A stretch of 64,000 nt of DNA. Origin: Elmis aenea. Lineage: Eukaryota > Arthropoda > Insecta > Coleoptera > Elmidae. This document shows, piece by piece, positions 47,376 to 60,537 of this stretch (position 1 is the stretch's first letter; every line of letters begins with the position of its first letter). Below the pieces are notes generated by a model. It was given only the letters and a program-made list of their open reading frames with translations, did not search any database and had not been told where the DNA came from. The DNA is taken from NCBI GenBank assembly GCA_947652605.1, contig OX393581.1, positions 5,956,640 to 6,020,639 of the forward strand, read 5' to 3'. The translations under genes were made by a program, and so were the position numbers.

Positions 47376-49249
47376 TAAAAATAGACACATTCTGCCGAAC
47401 AAGCTGTGCGAAGCTGCAAAATAATATTCCAATTAGAATAAAAGAAGAAAAAGATAAGTGACTTCTATTTAAGCGCATAAAATTATAATTAAACTCATTT
47501 TATCATTTCAAAATGCTTAAAACTATTTCCACTTAAGATATGTTACTTATTGTTAAATTTTAATTGCCACGAATATCCTTAAACTATAACTTAATGAAAT
47601 ACAAAAATTTCAATAATGTGGGTTTTATTGAGTTTGGTGTAAGCAAGAAATAAAAAAAACATGCATCCATATTACGACATAAAACAATTTCATAAACGTA
47701 CCTAAATACATTTCCTTATTACTGGTTAATGTTGCAGCAATTAAATTTACATAAAAATAGATAAAAGTTTAATTTTTAAAGGAATGTGAATTATATTTCA
47801 AAGTGCATATGATAAAAATGCAATTCAGCATTTTTTCCAAGCATATTTATTAAAAAATAAGTACAACTGTAAGATAGAAGATGTTAATACTAGGAGTAGG
47901 GCTCGGTACCTTTATTGCCCTAAATATTTCCAATACTATGTGGCACCACTAAGATAAAAACGTCTTAATGGTCAAATAGGCCCCAAAAATGCAAGAATCT
48001 TTCGTTAACACAAATGAGTCATTGTGAAAGTGCTCCTAATCAGGGGTTTCGGTATTTTAGAATGACTCAAATGCTTTTATTGATAAAATTGTAAAACACA
48101 TCCCGTGAGCTACGAACTATGTTGTAATTATTTGTAGCAATAAAAATTCTTCCAAGTTTCATTTGATTTCTTTCGATAGATACAGTGAAGAGCTTTTAAA
48201 ACAAAATTAATTTAAAAGAAAAATGTATAGAACACTATTGTTACTTTGAAGTTAATTTAAAAAATATAGCTTTGTAAAATAAGTATTGTGTACAAAAATT
48301 ACATTTATCAGAAGAGAGAAAAAAACAGTACACGTAGGTATATCGATGTAGATATACTTATTTTAACACACTGACACACTATTACCCATTTATCTTGCTG
48401 TAATTAGTCGTTTTTTTCCTAATAACAGGTGCTTGATAGAAACACAAGCAAAAAATCAAGAAACCATACGTTATTGTAACGGTTCAAAGTAAAATAAGTC
48501 ACAGGGAAGTCCTACGATGATCAATCAAACGCTAATTTATTGTTCTTTTATCAATTCTTCTGCAATAATTCTTCTGGTGACTGCATGTGGGCTAAGTTGC
48601 ATAAATATTTGCATTTAATACCGTTTATCTTCAGGAAATGTTAGTTTTACCTTGTAAAAAACTGATGACAACCACTTAGTAATCACTGCAAGAAGTTTTT
48701 TATTCATTTCTTTGTGGTAGATCCATTTAGCACAAAAAACATTGAGTTGTAATGTTTACTGTCTTTCAAGCTAATGGTATTTATGAGACAAAGTGGTGTT
48801 TAGTGTTCATTCTAGCGTTGAATCTTAACGATGGAGGTACATGCATGAGTCTAAATGACCCAAAAAAAATGATTTAGAAATGCTGTTGAAGTGGTTTGTG
48901 GTAGATCAAGATTTATTTCTGTAAATTAATGTTTTGGTACTAATACGCAAGTTTCATATCATAATTACCGGTAAGGCAGTGATATTTTGCGGAGTATTTA
49001 AATTGTACAGGAACAAGGAATATGTTGGTGTCTGCTTAGGTAATTAAACATCTGCTATTGATACTTTAAGGCGTGAAGATGAATAAACTTGATTTAACGA
49101 AAGCCACGTGGGCAAGTTATGAAGTAAATTCTATTTAGTTGCAATACTCCTAAATTATGTTTTCAAATTTTTTTTATTACTTTCAAAAAATTACCAGAAG
49201 ATATTTTTTGAGATAATTACAAATTTAGGAATAATGTGGAAAAAAATCG
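47376..49249. other. No gene seen
   Basis: About 1.9 kb of AT-rich DNA with no coding frame or repeat that I can support. Confidence 0.45.
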
Positions 49250-49565
49250 AAATAACAAATAACAAATATTAAGAGAAAGATGGAGACGAATCAATTAAGA
49301 TGGCTTGGACATTTACTACGCATGCCAAAAAGTAGATACGCGAAAATAGGATGGAAAATGAAGATGGAGGGAAAAAGAAATAAAGGAAGACCAAGACTAA
49401 AATGGGAAATAGAAGTGAGGCAAAGACTAGAAAAAAAAGGAGTCAGCTGGAAAGATGTGCCACAATTAGCTAACGATAGACAGGAGTGGAGAAACATAAC
49501 ACAGAAATAGAAAAGCATACCTCGACACCGAAAGGTACAAGAGGAACTGATTAAGAAGAAGAAGA
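49250..49565 (+). mobile_element. Non-LTR retrotransposon family B, 3' end
   Basis: A 5'-truncated copy with an open C-terminal frame (49280-49510): QLRWLGHLLRMPKSRYAK, then KGRPRLKWEIEVRQRLE and QEWRNITQK*. The 3' end is CTCGACACCGAAAGGTACAA, then (GAAGAA)n. It is the most intact representative of the family B C-terminus; the same end appears at 12345 and, inverted, at 58145. Confidence 0.85.
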
Positions 49566-49901
49566 AGTGGATAATAACAATAGCTTTTTGGCTTATAGTG
49601 AATAAAATATTTGCTGTGTTCAAATTCGAAAATATTATGTACTAATTATATAAATTCATTAGAAACTAACAAAAATCGTTAGAAGCTCATAATTTTAACA
49701 GGGACCACAAAGAACAATTTATGTAATCTAAATCTGTCTTTATAAAAACAAAGAAGGAATTTAGTTTATAAGTTCAGGTTTGCTTCAGTAGCCTGATACA
49801 CATACGGGGGTCGTTAGTGGCCCTTTGCACATAAAGTGGTTAAATATCCTAGAAACCTTCAGGAATTGCTTATTAAATTCTTTTACAAGCAATCATTATT
49901 T

Positions 49902-51080
49902 ATTATTTAGTCATGAGTCCTTCCACTGTTAGGTGTGGGACTGTTGAGTTGTGTTGTACTGACTTTTTTCATGTTTTTCTGTCTTGTGCTAGCTTTTTTA
50001 TGTCTTTCCATTTGATGTGTCTATCCGTTGCTGCTTTTTTAACTTCGTCTTGTCAAGTTTTTCTCGGTCTACCTCTTTTGTTTTTTCCCTATGATCTTTC
50101 TCCAAAGGATTTTCTGGTTAATCTTCTTTTTTCATTCTATAAATGTGACCCAACCATCCCAGCTGTCTTTCTTGTATTATTGTTTCAACTGATTTTATCT
50201 TTAATTAATTGTTCTTTATATGTTTCATTTCTGATTCTATCTTTTTTGGTTATTCCTTGGATTTTCCTTAGAAATCTCATTTTTGTTGCTTTCACACAGC
50301 TTCTTTTTGTATTTGTGAGTGTCCACGTTTCACTTTCGTATAAAAGGGCCGGAGTTACTGCCTTTTTTACAACTTCCACTGTTGTTCGTTTTGGGACTTC
50401 TCCATTTCCAAAAAATGTCGTTATTAAACTGTTAAATATTCTTCCCACATTTCCTGTCTTCGCTTATTTTCTTGTCTATTCCTTAATTTTTCTTTATGAT
50501 CACTCCTAAATATTTAAAGCGTTCCACCTGTTCTAACCTAAACGTATTTAATTTAAAGTGATGTTATGTCTTTTGTTCTCTATTGTAACGATTATAGCGT
50601 TAGTTCTTCATCGGTTTCTTTCTGTATTTATTTTCATATTGATTTTTTCCAATTCCTGGTTCAGAGTTTCTAAAATATAATGCAGATTCTCTATTTCCGC
50701 GACTAAGACCATGTCGTCTGCGAAAATTGGCCCAGTTATGTTTATTTTTTCCATTTTCCAGTCGTCTAGATGAAACGGTCTCTTTTTTGTTTTATTTCTT
50801 TAATCACCCCATCTATAACTACTGAGAATAATAATGGACTGAGCACGCATCCTTGTATTAAGCCCTCTTTTGTTTCAACTCTTCCGATTCTTCATTCTGG
50901 ATTCTTACAAAACTTCCCGTTTTTTCTTCCATCGCTTTTATTATGTCGATTGTTTCTTTTTGTATTTCCTTCCTTCTTAGGCCTCTCCATACGTCTTTTC
51001 TTTTGATTTTATCGAATTCTTTTTCCAAGTCCATAAAACATAAATGTATTTCCTTGTTTTGTCTTAAGTTTTTTTCTCAA
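49902..51080 (-). mobile_element. Non-LTR retrotransposon family A, longest copy
   Basis: Read on the minus strand from 51080: LKTKQGNTFMFYGLGK (broken), VWRGLRRKEIQKETIDI, QGCVLSPLLFSVVIDG, the catalytic FADDMVLVAE (FADD at 50713-50724), LNQELEKINMKINTE, FKYLGVIIK, then 50448-50185 open with MGRIFNSLITTFFGNGEV, YESETWTLTNTKRS and RFLRKIQGITKKDRIRN. Beyond that come broken GWLGHIYRM and RGRPRK. It ends in the family tail at 49902. These are RT palm, thumb and C-terminus in order. Several frameshifts and stops occur and the endonuclease is absent, so it is inactive. Confidence 0.88.
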
Positions 51081-52520
51081 ACAATCATTTTCATTAAATT
51101 ATCCAAACACACAAATTTAGTTCTCTTACGTCCTCCATATATTTTAAACATTTTAAACAACATTTTGAAATAAATTTCATTTTATAATCACTTAATGATC
51201 CTGTTGGCAAAATTCTGCAAATATTGGTATTAAAACAAAAGAAATGATCAATAACAACCCAGCATGCTCTAAAACACTCTCAAATAAAGCTATTAAATAG
51301 TTTAACACAATAGTAATGCTACATTGTACGGATTTTATAGCTTATTACCACACACATCATATATCCCACTTCCAGTTTGCTAAAAAAAAAACATCAAAGC
51401 AATAAGACAACAGTCGTTTATATGTTATCGGTTATCTTTATATACAACAGGTCATCAACAACTTCCTTAAACAATTCCACGACTCACCAAGGTTTACAAA
51501 CGAAGTTAACTAAAATCATTGATTAACTTTTACTTAAATAATTAGTACTTAACACGAAATATAAACATACTTCAGTAATACACCTGGCAGAATATAATAT
51601 TTATTGCTAATTACATACTCAGTTCATGCGATTTTACACAGAATTTGGCCTCTTGAGATAAAAATCAACTCGCGTATTTCCCAATAACCCAACAATTACA
51701 TAATAATATTTATGACCGAGGCGCAACTTAAAATTTATTGCGAAATATCAATAGGTGTCAGTGAAAGGGATAATTTTATGATTGTTCCTTCGTAATGTGA
51801 CGTTAATAAGTTCCTGTAACACTATATCAATTTTATTATATTACATTTTATTACAATTTTATTTAAAATTTCTTGCTAAGGCGTGCGAGTGTATATGACG
51901 ATGTTATTTTTGTTATAAATCAGAACCCCGGTGGAATTTATTGTAAACATAATAAATGTATAAATTACATTATCCTAGGAGTTATTATTTAACAGCTCCA
52001 ATAAATTTGTAAGTATTTATTTACGCCTCGGGTATTTCATGTTACAAGTTGGACAAACTTGGACTTTAATCAATCATTTCGATGGATGGTGGAGTTGTTA
52101 TTAGCGGAAAGTTTTGCATTTTATTCACATAATGTTTGATTTTTGAATAAAATTGATGGGATCTTAGGATAATACATCCAATTATTTATAAAATTTGACG
52201 GTTTCTTATTGAACTTTTACTACCAATTGTGCTTTTTTAAATTATGTTATTGCACAAAATTGCCTATGAAAATAAATTTATTGTTATTGAGCGATTATTT
52301 TATAATATAAGTATAGTTTTATAAAAAATGAAAGTTATTTGTGTGAATAATATTACAAACACAAATTGGGTATGCTCGAAAAATGCTTTAAAATTAGCTT
52401 TAAACTCTATCTTTTTAGATAAATTGTAACTAGAACAATACTAAATAAACACTCCATGCCTAAATAATTTACCTTCATAAAAAAAATCGTGATAAAATGA
52501 ATCTGCTACTGTTTTTTATG
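51081..52520. other. No gene seen
   Basis: AT-rich DNA, no coding signal. Confidence 0.45.
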
Positions 52521-52522
52521 TA

Positions 52523-53380
52523 GGGGAGACCGGAGATAAAAGTAACATTTTTTTGTTTATATTTAATTTTTCATATAGTATAACAAGTTTTTTTTACATC
52601 CAAATTAATTTATTGATAGATTGGACATTTGTCTTCAGTCCAAGATATTTATTTTATATGTTTCGTAAAGCATATGTGATTTTTTTTTTGTAGTAAGACA
52701 GCTGTTACTTCCAACCTCAACGTTGGGGCTAAAAGTAACAAAATAATTTACAAGTATTCATCAACAAAATTAATATTTGATTCCAAAAAACACATTAGCA
52801 AAATGAGAAAACAAAAAATTCATTGGTACAATACAAAATGATAAGTGAACATTATCAATATTCAAAAATGTGAAAAAAAAACAATAAATTGGAAAATTAA
52901 TCCGACAAGTTTTGTATATTCTCATCTACGAAGAAAACCACCAATTGGGTGCTTAGAGCGAACATTTGCAAGTGAAAACATTGATTGGGATTGGTTGTAA
53001 CACTGTTACTTTTGACCCCAAGTGTACACAAAACAAATTAGAAGGAATCCACAGCTAACCACGGTTCCAACGTCAAATTGTATTGCATCCACCAATAGCC
53101 CACAACATTTAGAACATAATAACCTAGGTACTTTTTTGTTTCTCTTTTAGAGTTCGCTTAAAAGTCACTCGACCGGTGACACAACGCATTCAGTTTTAGG
53201 CGGAAAATTATGCTCTGGCTGGCAAAAAGTTTAACTTCTATAACAGATAAAAACTAGCAATGTAGGTAGAAGGGTGGATGTAAATGAACATTGCAAAAAG
53301 CTTAGGGCGACATATAACAAAAATTAAAGAAACTATAGGCACCGTTACTAGGTTGTGTTACTTTCATCCCTGGTCTCCCC
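52523..53380. mobile_element. TA-flanked MITE with GGGGAGACC termini
   Basis: The left end is GGGGAGACCGGAGATAAAAG, and the right end ATCCCTGGTCTCCCC is its near-inverse. Both ends are bordered by TA (52521-52522, 53381-53382). AAAAGTAAC or GTTACTTTT recurs internally (52536, 52708, 52731, 53004, 53357). No transposase. The arrangement parallels 19527-20460, which suggests a related Tc1/mariner-type origin. Confidence 0.85.
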
Positions 53381-53676
53381 TACCTGGAATGTCGTCTAAT
53401 AATTATTTTTGCTGTTTATGGTTTTTATAATCAAAAATAAAAATGTTTATCATTTTTTTGTACACAAAATTCTGTTATTAACAATGAATTCGTGGTAACG
53501 ATTTTAACACTCAACTAAAAATGTCTGTTAGTTTGTAGAGCAAACCCCTACTCCCAAAATATCACTATTCACAACGCAATTTCTTTTGAATTGGATGTTT
53601 TACATTATTAACACAGTTTTCACGTGCAAAAAAAAACATTTTCACAGTTTATTTTTATAACCATCTCAATTGCTTT

Positions 53677-54446
53677 ATATACAGGGTGATTGATTGAGAC
53701 CGGGCATTAAAAATATAAGAAGAATGAAAAAGGGTATTGATCTGAAATTTTGGTTATGACCATAATGGCATCTGATCTGTTTATTGAAAATATTTTCAAG
53801 ATGGCGACACTTCCGCAAATGCCGGAAGTTGGCGTCTACTTTTTTATTTTCAATACAATGGTCTATTTTTTAGTGCATTTTTGGATTCAAAACGTTATTT
53901 TAGGGGGACTTTTATTAGCATTCCCTATACCTAAGTGCAGTCATTTTTTAGATTTTTGGACTTTTTTGAAAATTTTTTGATTTTCACTGTGATGCTTAAT
54001 ATTATCTAACATGGCCTGTAAGTAATTCATCGATTGCAAAAATTCCAGGATGTAGTCCAAGGTTTCTTCTAGGCATGGTCTAAATTTAAGCGTTTTTTCT
54101 TCAAAAATGGCGGTGGTAGATAATATTAAGCATCACGATGAAAATCGAAAAATTTTCAAAAAAGTCCAAAAATCTCAAAAATGGCTGCACTTAGGTATAG
54201 GGAATGCTAACAAAACTCCCTCTAAAATAACGTGTTAAATCCAAAAATGCAATAAAAAATACACCACTGTATTTGAAATAAGAAAGTAGACGTCAACTTC
54301 CGGTATTTCTGGAAGTGTCGCCATATTGAAAATATTTTCATTAAACAGATCAGATGCCATTATGGTCATAACCAAAATTTTAGATCCATACCCTTTTTCA
54401 TTCTTCATATATTTTTAATGCCCGGTCTCAATCAATCACCCTGTAT
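53677..54446. mobile_element. Foldback element type 1, complete copy
   Basis: Left end TATACAGGGTGATTGATTGA, right end TCAATCAATCACCCTGTATA, exact inverses. The arms pair for more than 250 bp: GACCGGGCATTAAAAATAT with ATATTTTTAATGCCCGGTC, GCCGGAAGTTGGCGTCTAC with GTAGACGTCAACTTCCGG, and TAATATTATCTA with TAGATAATATTA near the loop. The 76-codon frame inside (53750-53980) is a by-product. A half copy is at 32605. Confidence 0.92.
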
Positions 54447-56603
54447 ATTTTCAACCTTGCCGTTTCGGTTATACTTTATTAAATATTTGCACTGTATCAC
54501 TAGGGACAACTGTGTAGTGACATTGTAAACACTGTTATGAATTTGAATAAACTGCTCTCCGTTTAAATTAATTGTGAATTATGTTATCCTAAAGAGTAGA
54601 GTTACCCAAACTTACAGTTTTGAACACACAAAGAGCTGAATAAAACAAAAAAGTATAAGTTCTATTTCTTTTACAAAAAGAGGAGGTACTGTTAGCTACT
54701 TAATTTATCTATTTCACTATTTATAAATTTTAAACTGTACCATTGAAAAGATAGTTGTACGATTTGGGTTAATAAAAAATGTAAATGGTTCTACAACTCA
54801 ATCTGATTCATAATTTACATTGAAATATTCAAAGCTACCTCATTTACACCCACAGTCAAAATAGTCGAATATCAATAAATGTAAGTTGTCTAATGAATAT
54901 ATCAATAGTTCAGTGGCGTGTAGCATCTTTTCCCAGAAAAACTGTTGACATTTTGTTCCTTCATTAAAAAACATATTTATTACGATTGGAGATATAAAAA
55001 AAACTCCAAATTTTGTGAAGCTAGATCACAAAAGCTTGATTATTAATTGTTTTGAACAACATTTACTATTTTAAAACTGTCTTATGGTTGTTATACTACT
55101 TAAATAACTACGATATATTTTCTCTACTAATTTTCAATCGTGCAAAATGTTTTGTTTCTTATTATAACAAAAAGCTTTTAATACTTTCTAGTCTCTTGTT
55201 TCAATTATTCTAGTTTTCTGAACAAATCAACGAATTAATTGCCCTCTGGCTTTTAACAGACAGATTAATTTAACCGTTTACCGTGTATTCTGCAGTTCTA
55301 TTCAACACCAACATTAAGTCTAGACATTTCCGCCCTATTAAGAAAGTTAATTATATATCAGTTAAAACACAATGATTGTTAAGGCAACTGTGTCAAAAGC
55401 CGATTGACGAATAAATCAACAATGATTTAAACTTAGAAATTGGGCTTCACAAAAGTTCCCAAAGTTGTGCGTAGATATTTTGGCATGTTTCACATTACCA
55501 TGAGTTGAAAACTGCTTGTAAATTGAAGTCTTCGGCTATTTATAAAACAGACAGCACGAGAACATGGAAGGAAAACAATGGAAGATCGAATTATCGCACC
55601 AATTGTTTTTTTGATCAGAGAAATTGGTCTGAATTCAAGTAAGAGCCTTTTTTTGGTAGTTTCTATAGAAGAAAAACGTCCTTTACTCTTTTGCCGGAAC
55701 TAATTTAACACAACTCAACCAAACGATGAATAAACCAGTAAACAATCAGCCAGAATAACATTTTTTAGACAAAATTAACTTAGATTATTGATTTTTCGAC
55801 CTTTTTTAAATAAAACTAATTTAGTTCAGCAATTTTTTACAAAATCTTATAGCTACGCTACTGATTTTATCGAATGTAATTTATCACAGCTACACAAATT
55901 ATTGTTTACCAAACTTAAAACGCCATATTTTACATTCTAAATTAAATATACTAACGTCCCAAAAACAACGCCTTGCAAACTCATCTCGGCTAATTTAACT
56001 TGCTTATAGAACACTTAAATAAAATGACTTCCTATACATAACACGGTTTAAAACCTACAACGATCATATTATTATTATTGAAACAGAATCGGTTATTTTG
56101 GAAGGTAAAAAGGAAGTCAATTATTTAGCTTTTTGCATGGTTGAAAACCTCACTGAGACTACAATTGTAACAGAGTTGAAAGTTTCTGTAGTGTTGTCCG
56201 AGACAACGGAGTTGTTCTGCAAATAGTGTAAACGTTATGCCAATTATTTGTACAGTAAAATTTCATGCTGCATTGCAATTGTTTGAAACCGTATCAATTC
56301 ACGAAGATATTGTATGGAAGCAATTGTACGTATAACAGTTAATATCATAAGCTGCTGGGATTTAGGTTGAACGTTTCAGACAAAAATAGCAACAAGAAAT
56401 ATATATTTTTTATTATATCAAGAAATGTTTATAAGAACCCGATATTATTACCATCTTAATTTATTTAAAATGCCTTCAATCTGTGAGTAGATAGGGCCAT
56501 AGATTAAGATAAGATTTATTTAAAATAAGTTTGTTTCGAATGTATTATTGACTGCAAATAACAATAACGTAATTAAGTCTTGTGTATTTAAAATGTTACC
56601 TTA
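54447..56603. other. No gene seen
   Basis: About 2.2 kb of AT-rich DNA, no coding signal. Confidence 0.45.
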
Positions 56604-56985
56604 TACAGGGTGATTGCAGATTCGAGTTTATGCATGGGGATCTCGCTTGTTATAATAGCTAGAATATAGGTTTAAATTTGGTGCTCATTAATAATCCGAA
56701 AAGAAATTGAAAATATCTCAAACGGTATCCGAGAAAATTAAGAAAAAACGGAAAATACGATTTTTGAAAATCGTTTATAACTCCTGTGGAGTATAAAATA
56801 TTTCCAATTGCTCAAGCAACTTTTTAAGCCGATACGGATGGTGGTCACAAATTTTTCCTAGATCGATTCGTTTTTGTTTTATGACAACCAACAAAAGAAA
56901 TCAAGACTACGTACTTAGTTTTTTTCTATCTCTGATAATAACCGAGATACCCTGTATGGGCATCGAAAATAGACCACCCTGTACA
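56604..56985. mobile_element. MITE-like element with TACAGGGTGATT terminus, copy 2
   Basis: Starts TACAGGGTGATTGCAGATTC and matches the element at 3527 for about 280 bases. The right end carries GATACCCTGTATGGG (about 56947) and then GACCACCCTGTACA (56985), so two possible termini lie close together. It is the more complete of the two copies. Confidence 0.8.
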
Positions 56986-58139
56986 ATTATTTATTCTTAA
57001 ACATAGCTGTTTTGACATTTATCTCCAACTTAAAATTATTTATACTAGTAGCTACGAAATGCTATGTTAATAGTCGAAAATAATTATATCGGTAGCACTA
57101 AATCCGTTTTTATTAATTAATGAAATGCAAACACGCGACCATAAACGGACTTTCAACTCTACCTTGTTGTTGGATTTGAAATAGGTCGCCTGTCAATTAT
57201 GGTGAACTTTTTCCTTTTAGTGATAAGATACAAAGAACAATTAGCTTAATTGTTTTTAGCTGTAATTGTCCGTGCAGTGGTCATGGAAAATTACATTGTC
57301 GTCTAAGTTAGTTAAAACTAGTGCAAGATAGAGTAATTCTTTGAAAAAGGCTTCTGTTATTTACAAGATTTTAGTTCTAATTTGTCTCTTTCTTAAAGAA
57401 ACTGCGTCTTCTTTTGCATATATTTGAAATCTGTGTAACTATAATCGTTTCTACGAATCTGGTTTCTGATGGCTTTCCTTTTTTTACAGCTTTTAGACTG
57501 ATAATTATTAATGCAAGATGTAGAGCTATTAGTGTATTTCATTTGGCAATGAAAAACATCAGCAGCTACTGGAATTTTAAATTAAGTTGTAACAACTTGA
57601 CAAATTTGCATAAAAATGGACCTTTGGTCCAGTTTATCCATCATTTACATTGACTTTAACACCATCATTTTCGATTAATTATATTTAAGTGACGTTTTGA
57701 ATTTCAGAATAGTTTGCTTTTGAACTAATATATTTGGCAATTTAAAGTTATTTACTATACAAACAGATAGGTTTTGTTTTTTTTTTGCGCCTGTTTGGTG
57801 TCGACCGTTACTCTTGGACATTTTTATTATTATGGATAAAAAGCGGTTAGGTTCGATGTGCGATAGTCTTTTGTTTTTCTGTATTAGTGGTCAACGGTAA
57901 TTTTTTTTTTGGGTTAACCTATATGCAATTATAATAGTTGATAATAAATTTCTATCGAGTGTTGAATTAACTTATGCGTATTTGCTTGAAAGGCGAGCCG
58001 TTAATTCTGTTTTATTTAATGTTCCAAACATAACGGATTTGGCGGTTTGAATGGGCAAGTTTTTTGCCGTCTACCTCGCGAATTATAACCTTAAAACTTT
58101 TACTTCTGCAGCAAATAAAGATTTAAAAAAATCCTTTTA
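56986..58139. other. No gene seen
   Basis: AT-rich. The plus frame 57414-57653 shows no recognisable domain. Confidence 0.4.
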
Positions 58140-58352
58140 AAGTGTTTTTTCTTCTTAATCGGTTCCTCTTGTACCTTGCGGTGTCGAGGTATGCTTTTGT
58201 ATTTCTGTATTAAGTTTCTCCACTCCTGCCTATCGTTAGCTAATTGTGGCACATCTCTCCAGCTGACCCCTTTTTCTTCTAGTCTGTGCCTCACTTCTTT
58301 TTCCCGTTTATTCTTGGTCTTCCTCTATTTCTTTTTCCCTCTATCTGCATTT
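58140..58352 (-). mobile_element. Non-LTR retrotransposon family B, 3' end, inverted copy
   Basis: The minus strand reads RHRLEEKGVSWRDVPQLAND, then RQEWRNLIQKYKSIPRHRK, continuous with the family B C-terminus at 49430-49540. The frame runs past the stop used there. It is cut at about 58352 by the neighbouring foldback element. Confidence 0.85.
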
Positions 58353-58359
58353 TCTTGCA

Positions 58360-58684
58360 AAATTTCAACCCACCAAAAAGTTGTGATTAAAAAACCAACA
58401 GGGGTCGCACTTTTCAGTCCTCTCTGAAGGTGGGAGATGATTGAAAATATTACTATGGGAAACATTTTAATAAGTATAAAACATCTACCAAATATCATTC
58501 CCCTACATTTATCCAAAATTGAGAAATAAAATAAAAACCTAATTTTACCGCTCCCCTTTAGGGGGGTCTAACCCCGAAAGGAGACGTCTAAGGAAAAAAT
58601 GTATATGTATAAAAGACCCCCCTTAATTTTCGATAAGGAATCACCTCCAAATTTTTTTGCAGTATTTAAGAAACACTCTGTATA
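58360..58684. mobile_element. Foldback element type 3, right half
   Basis: Matches 39296-39586 almost throughout: AACAGGGGTCGCACTTTTCA, AAGGTGGGAGATGATTGA, CTCCCCTTTAGGGGGGTC. It ends AACACTCTGTATA. The left arm is absent, so the element appears cut at the loop side, directly next to LINE family B. Confidence 0.85.
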
Positions 58685-60168
58685 ACGGCATACCTTAGCC
58701 TTAGAATATAGTGCAAATGTTTTAAGTTTCATTTAGGCGAATGAAATTTTAATAGCTACAATTTAGGTCATAAAATATATTTTTGTGTAAAACAATTTAA
58801 TCTACTTATCACAACGAAGAATTAAAACGTTTCCATTTATATATCAAACTATCTAATAATCTTTTTAAGTCTAATTACTTTAAAAAAATGCAGAAAAAAC
58901 TTGTTTAATAAATATTAAACAGATGTCAATCCAATCGCAGCACTAGCAATTACTTGCTAAATAAGCCTTAACAGTGCAAACGAAAAGAAAATGACACAAA
59001 TATGATTTACACCAATCTAACTCGCTCATTAGGAGAAAATTGCTTGTTTCCTGCAAAACCGGAAAAGAATGGCTTTTATTTTAGATCTCCATGCACTTTT
59101 CATTTCATTTCCTGATCACGCGAGAATGTAAACATAAATTATTAATAATACCCTCAGAACTTTAATTGAAATAAGCACATTACAAACGCAGACAATACAA
59201 TCCTCTTCGAGGAGATTTAAGTAGGTTTTCGAGATGATTTAGTAGAAATTGCTTCGCTCCAATTGCGGCAACTAATAATGTTTTAGCGAAGAAAATATTC
59301 ACGGCTAAGTTACACAAAAACTTCCTGGAACACATAAGTAGATGGTTTTTTGGGGGATTTTTAAAGAAATGAATCATCACCGTACAGTATCTAACATCTT
59401 ACTGGCCCACTTTGTATATTATGTTTACAATGAAAACACAAGGTTTTGTTGTACATCTCGCGACTTGCATTTTAAATATTAGTTTAACATATAATCCGGT
59501 ACCATTGTGCACTGATTCTACTAGAAATGCAAATAAAAAACGCCTCAATAGTTAGTAGATTTTAGTTTGTAATTGAAGCTTCAATAAAGTAATTTTGAAA
59601 TTCAAAAAAGTCGAAGTGATAAAACAAAAACAGGCGTAAAGTAATAATCGAATTTCTGATAAAATTTAAAGTAAAAAATCGTAAATATTTGTAAGAGAAA
59701 AAACTCCTAGAGCTAGATAAAGTAATTGTTTTGTTAATAATATGTAACACTTAATTTGGGCTAAAGTGGAGTTCTCGTTTAATATAAGAAATAGAGATTT
59801 GATTATGTAGCAAAAATGTACCAAAAAAAAAACATAATATGTCGACAAACTTAAGTTCCTTGCTATATTTTTGTTGCTAAGTAGTACTATGGATACTTAA
59901 CCACCAGTTTGTTTTAGTTACTGATAAACTAACAATACAATAAAATTGAGATATTTTTGTGAAAAAGTAATCAAATAAAATATAATGTTGCAAAATTAAC
60001 TTTATCGAAACCAAGAGATTATTGATTTTTGAAAGAATCTAAACATTACGACAAAATGAGATCTTTTATCTGATTTTTTATTTAATTTAATCTAATCTTT
60101 ATCTATTATATCAATCCTCAGAATGGCCCGACTCAAGTAATTATACATGACTATAAGCCCAATTTTTA
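58685..60168. other. No gene seen
   Basis: AT-rich, no supportable frame or repeat. Confidence 0.45.
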
Positions 60169-60537
60169 AAGGGCTGGGAGCAATCCAATTTTTGAATTGC
60201 TCCTCTCCAGCTTCGCTCCGGCATCAAAATGTTTGCTCCAGCTCCGCTCCGTGCTCCAAATATAGTAAACATTTAAAAAAAGGTTTAATTATACTGGATA
60301 TGTGGAAGTTGGTCAAAAATTACAATATTTAACCCTAACAAACAAGTGAAGTTAAATAAATGTTAGTAAGAACAAATTATTGATCTTTAAAGGTTGAAAA
60401 AAAGGAGAAAAAGTTTTTTTTTATTGTACATAATAATTGGAGCAGTGGAGCAATCAAAATTATTTGCTCCGGACTCCGCTCCTTTTCAGGGCAAAAACCC
60501 ATTACTCCACTGCTCCGTGCTCCGCTCCAAACCCCTG
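60169..60537. mobile_element. hAT-like element rich in GCTCC
   Basis: The right end (CTCCGCTCCAAACCCCTG) inverted reads CAGGGGTTTGGAGCGGAG. The left end AAGGGCTGGGAGCAAT is an eroded match. The pentamer GCTCC or GGAGC recurs more than ten times, in clusters near both ends. An imperfect 8-bp duplication may flank it (CAATTTTT, CATTTTTT). CAGGGG ends and subterminal repeats suggest hAT. Confidence 0.7.

Noticed and set aside
49913..50509. Plus-strand frame of 198 codons, the longest open frame in the window
   Set aside because: Hydrophobic-looking but exactly antisense to the broken LINE family A thumb and C-terminal region.
53750..53980. Plus-strand frame of 76 codons
   Set aside because: Lies inside the left arm of a foldback element whose right arm is its inverse.
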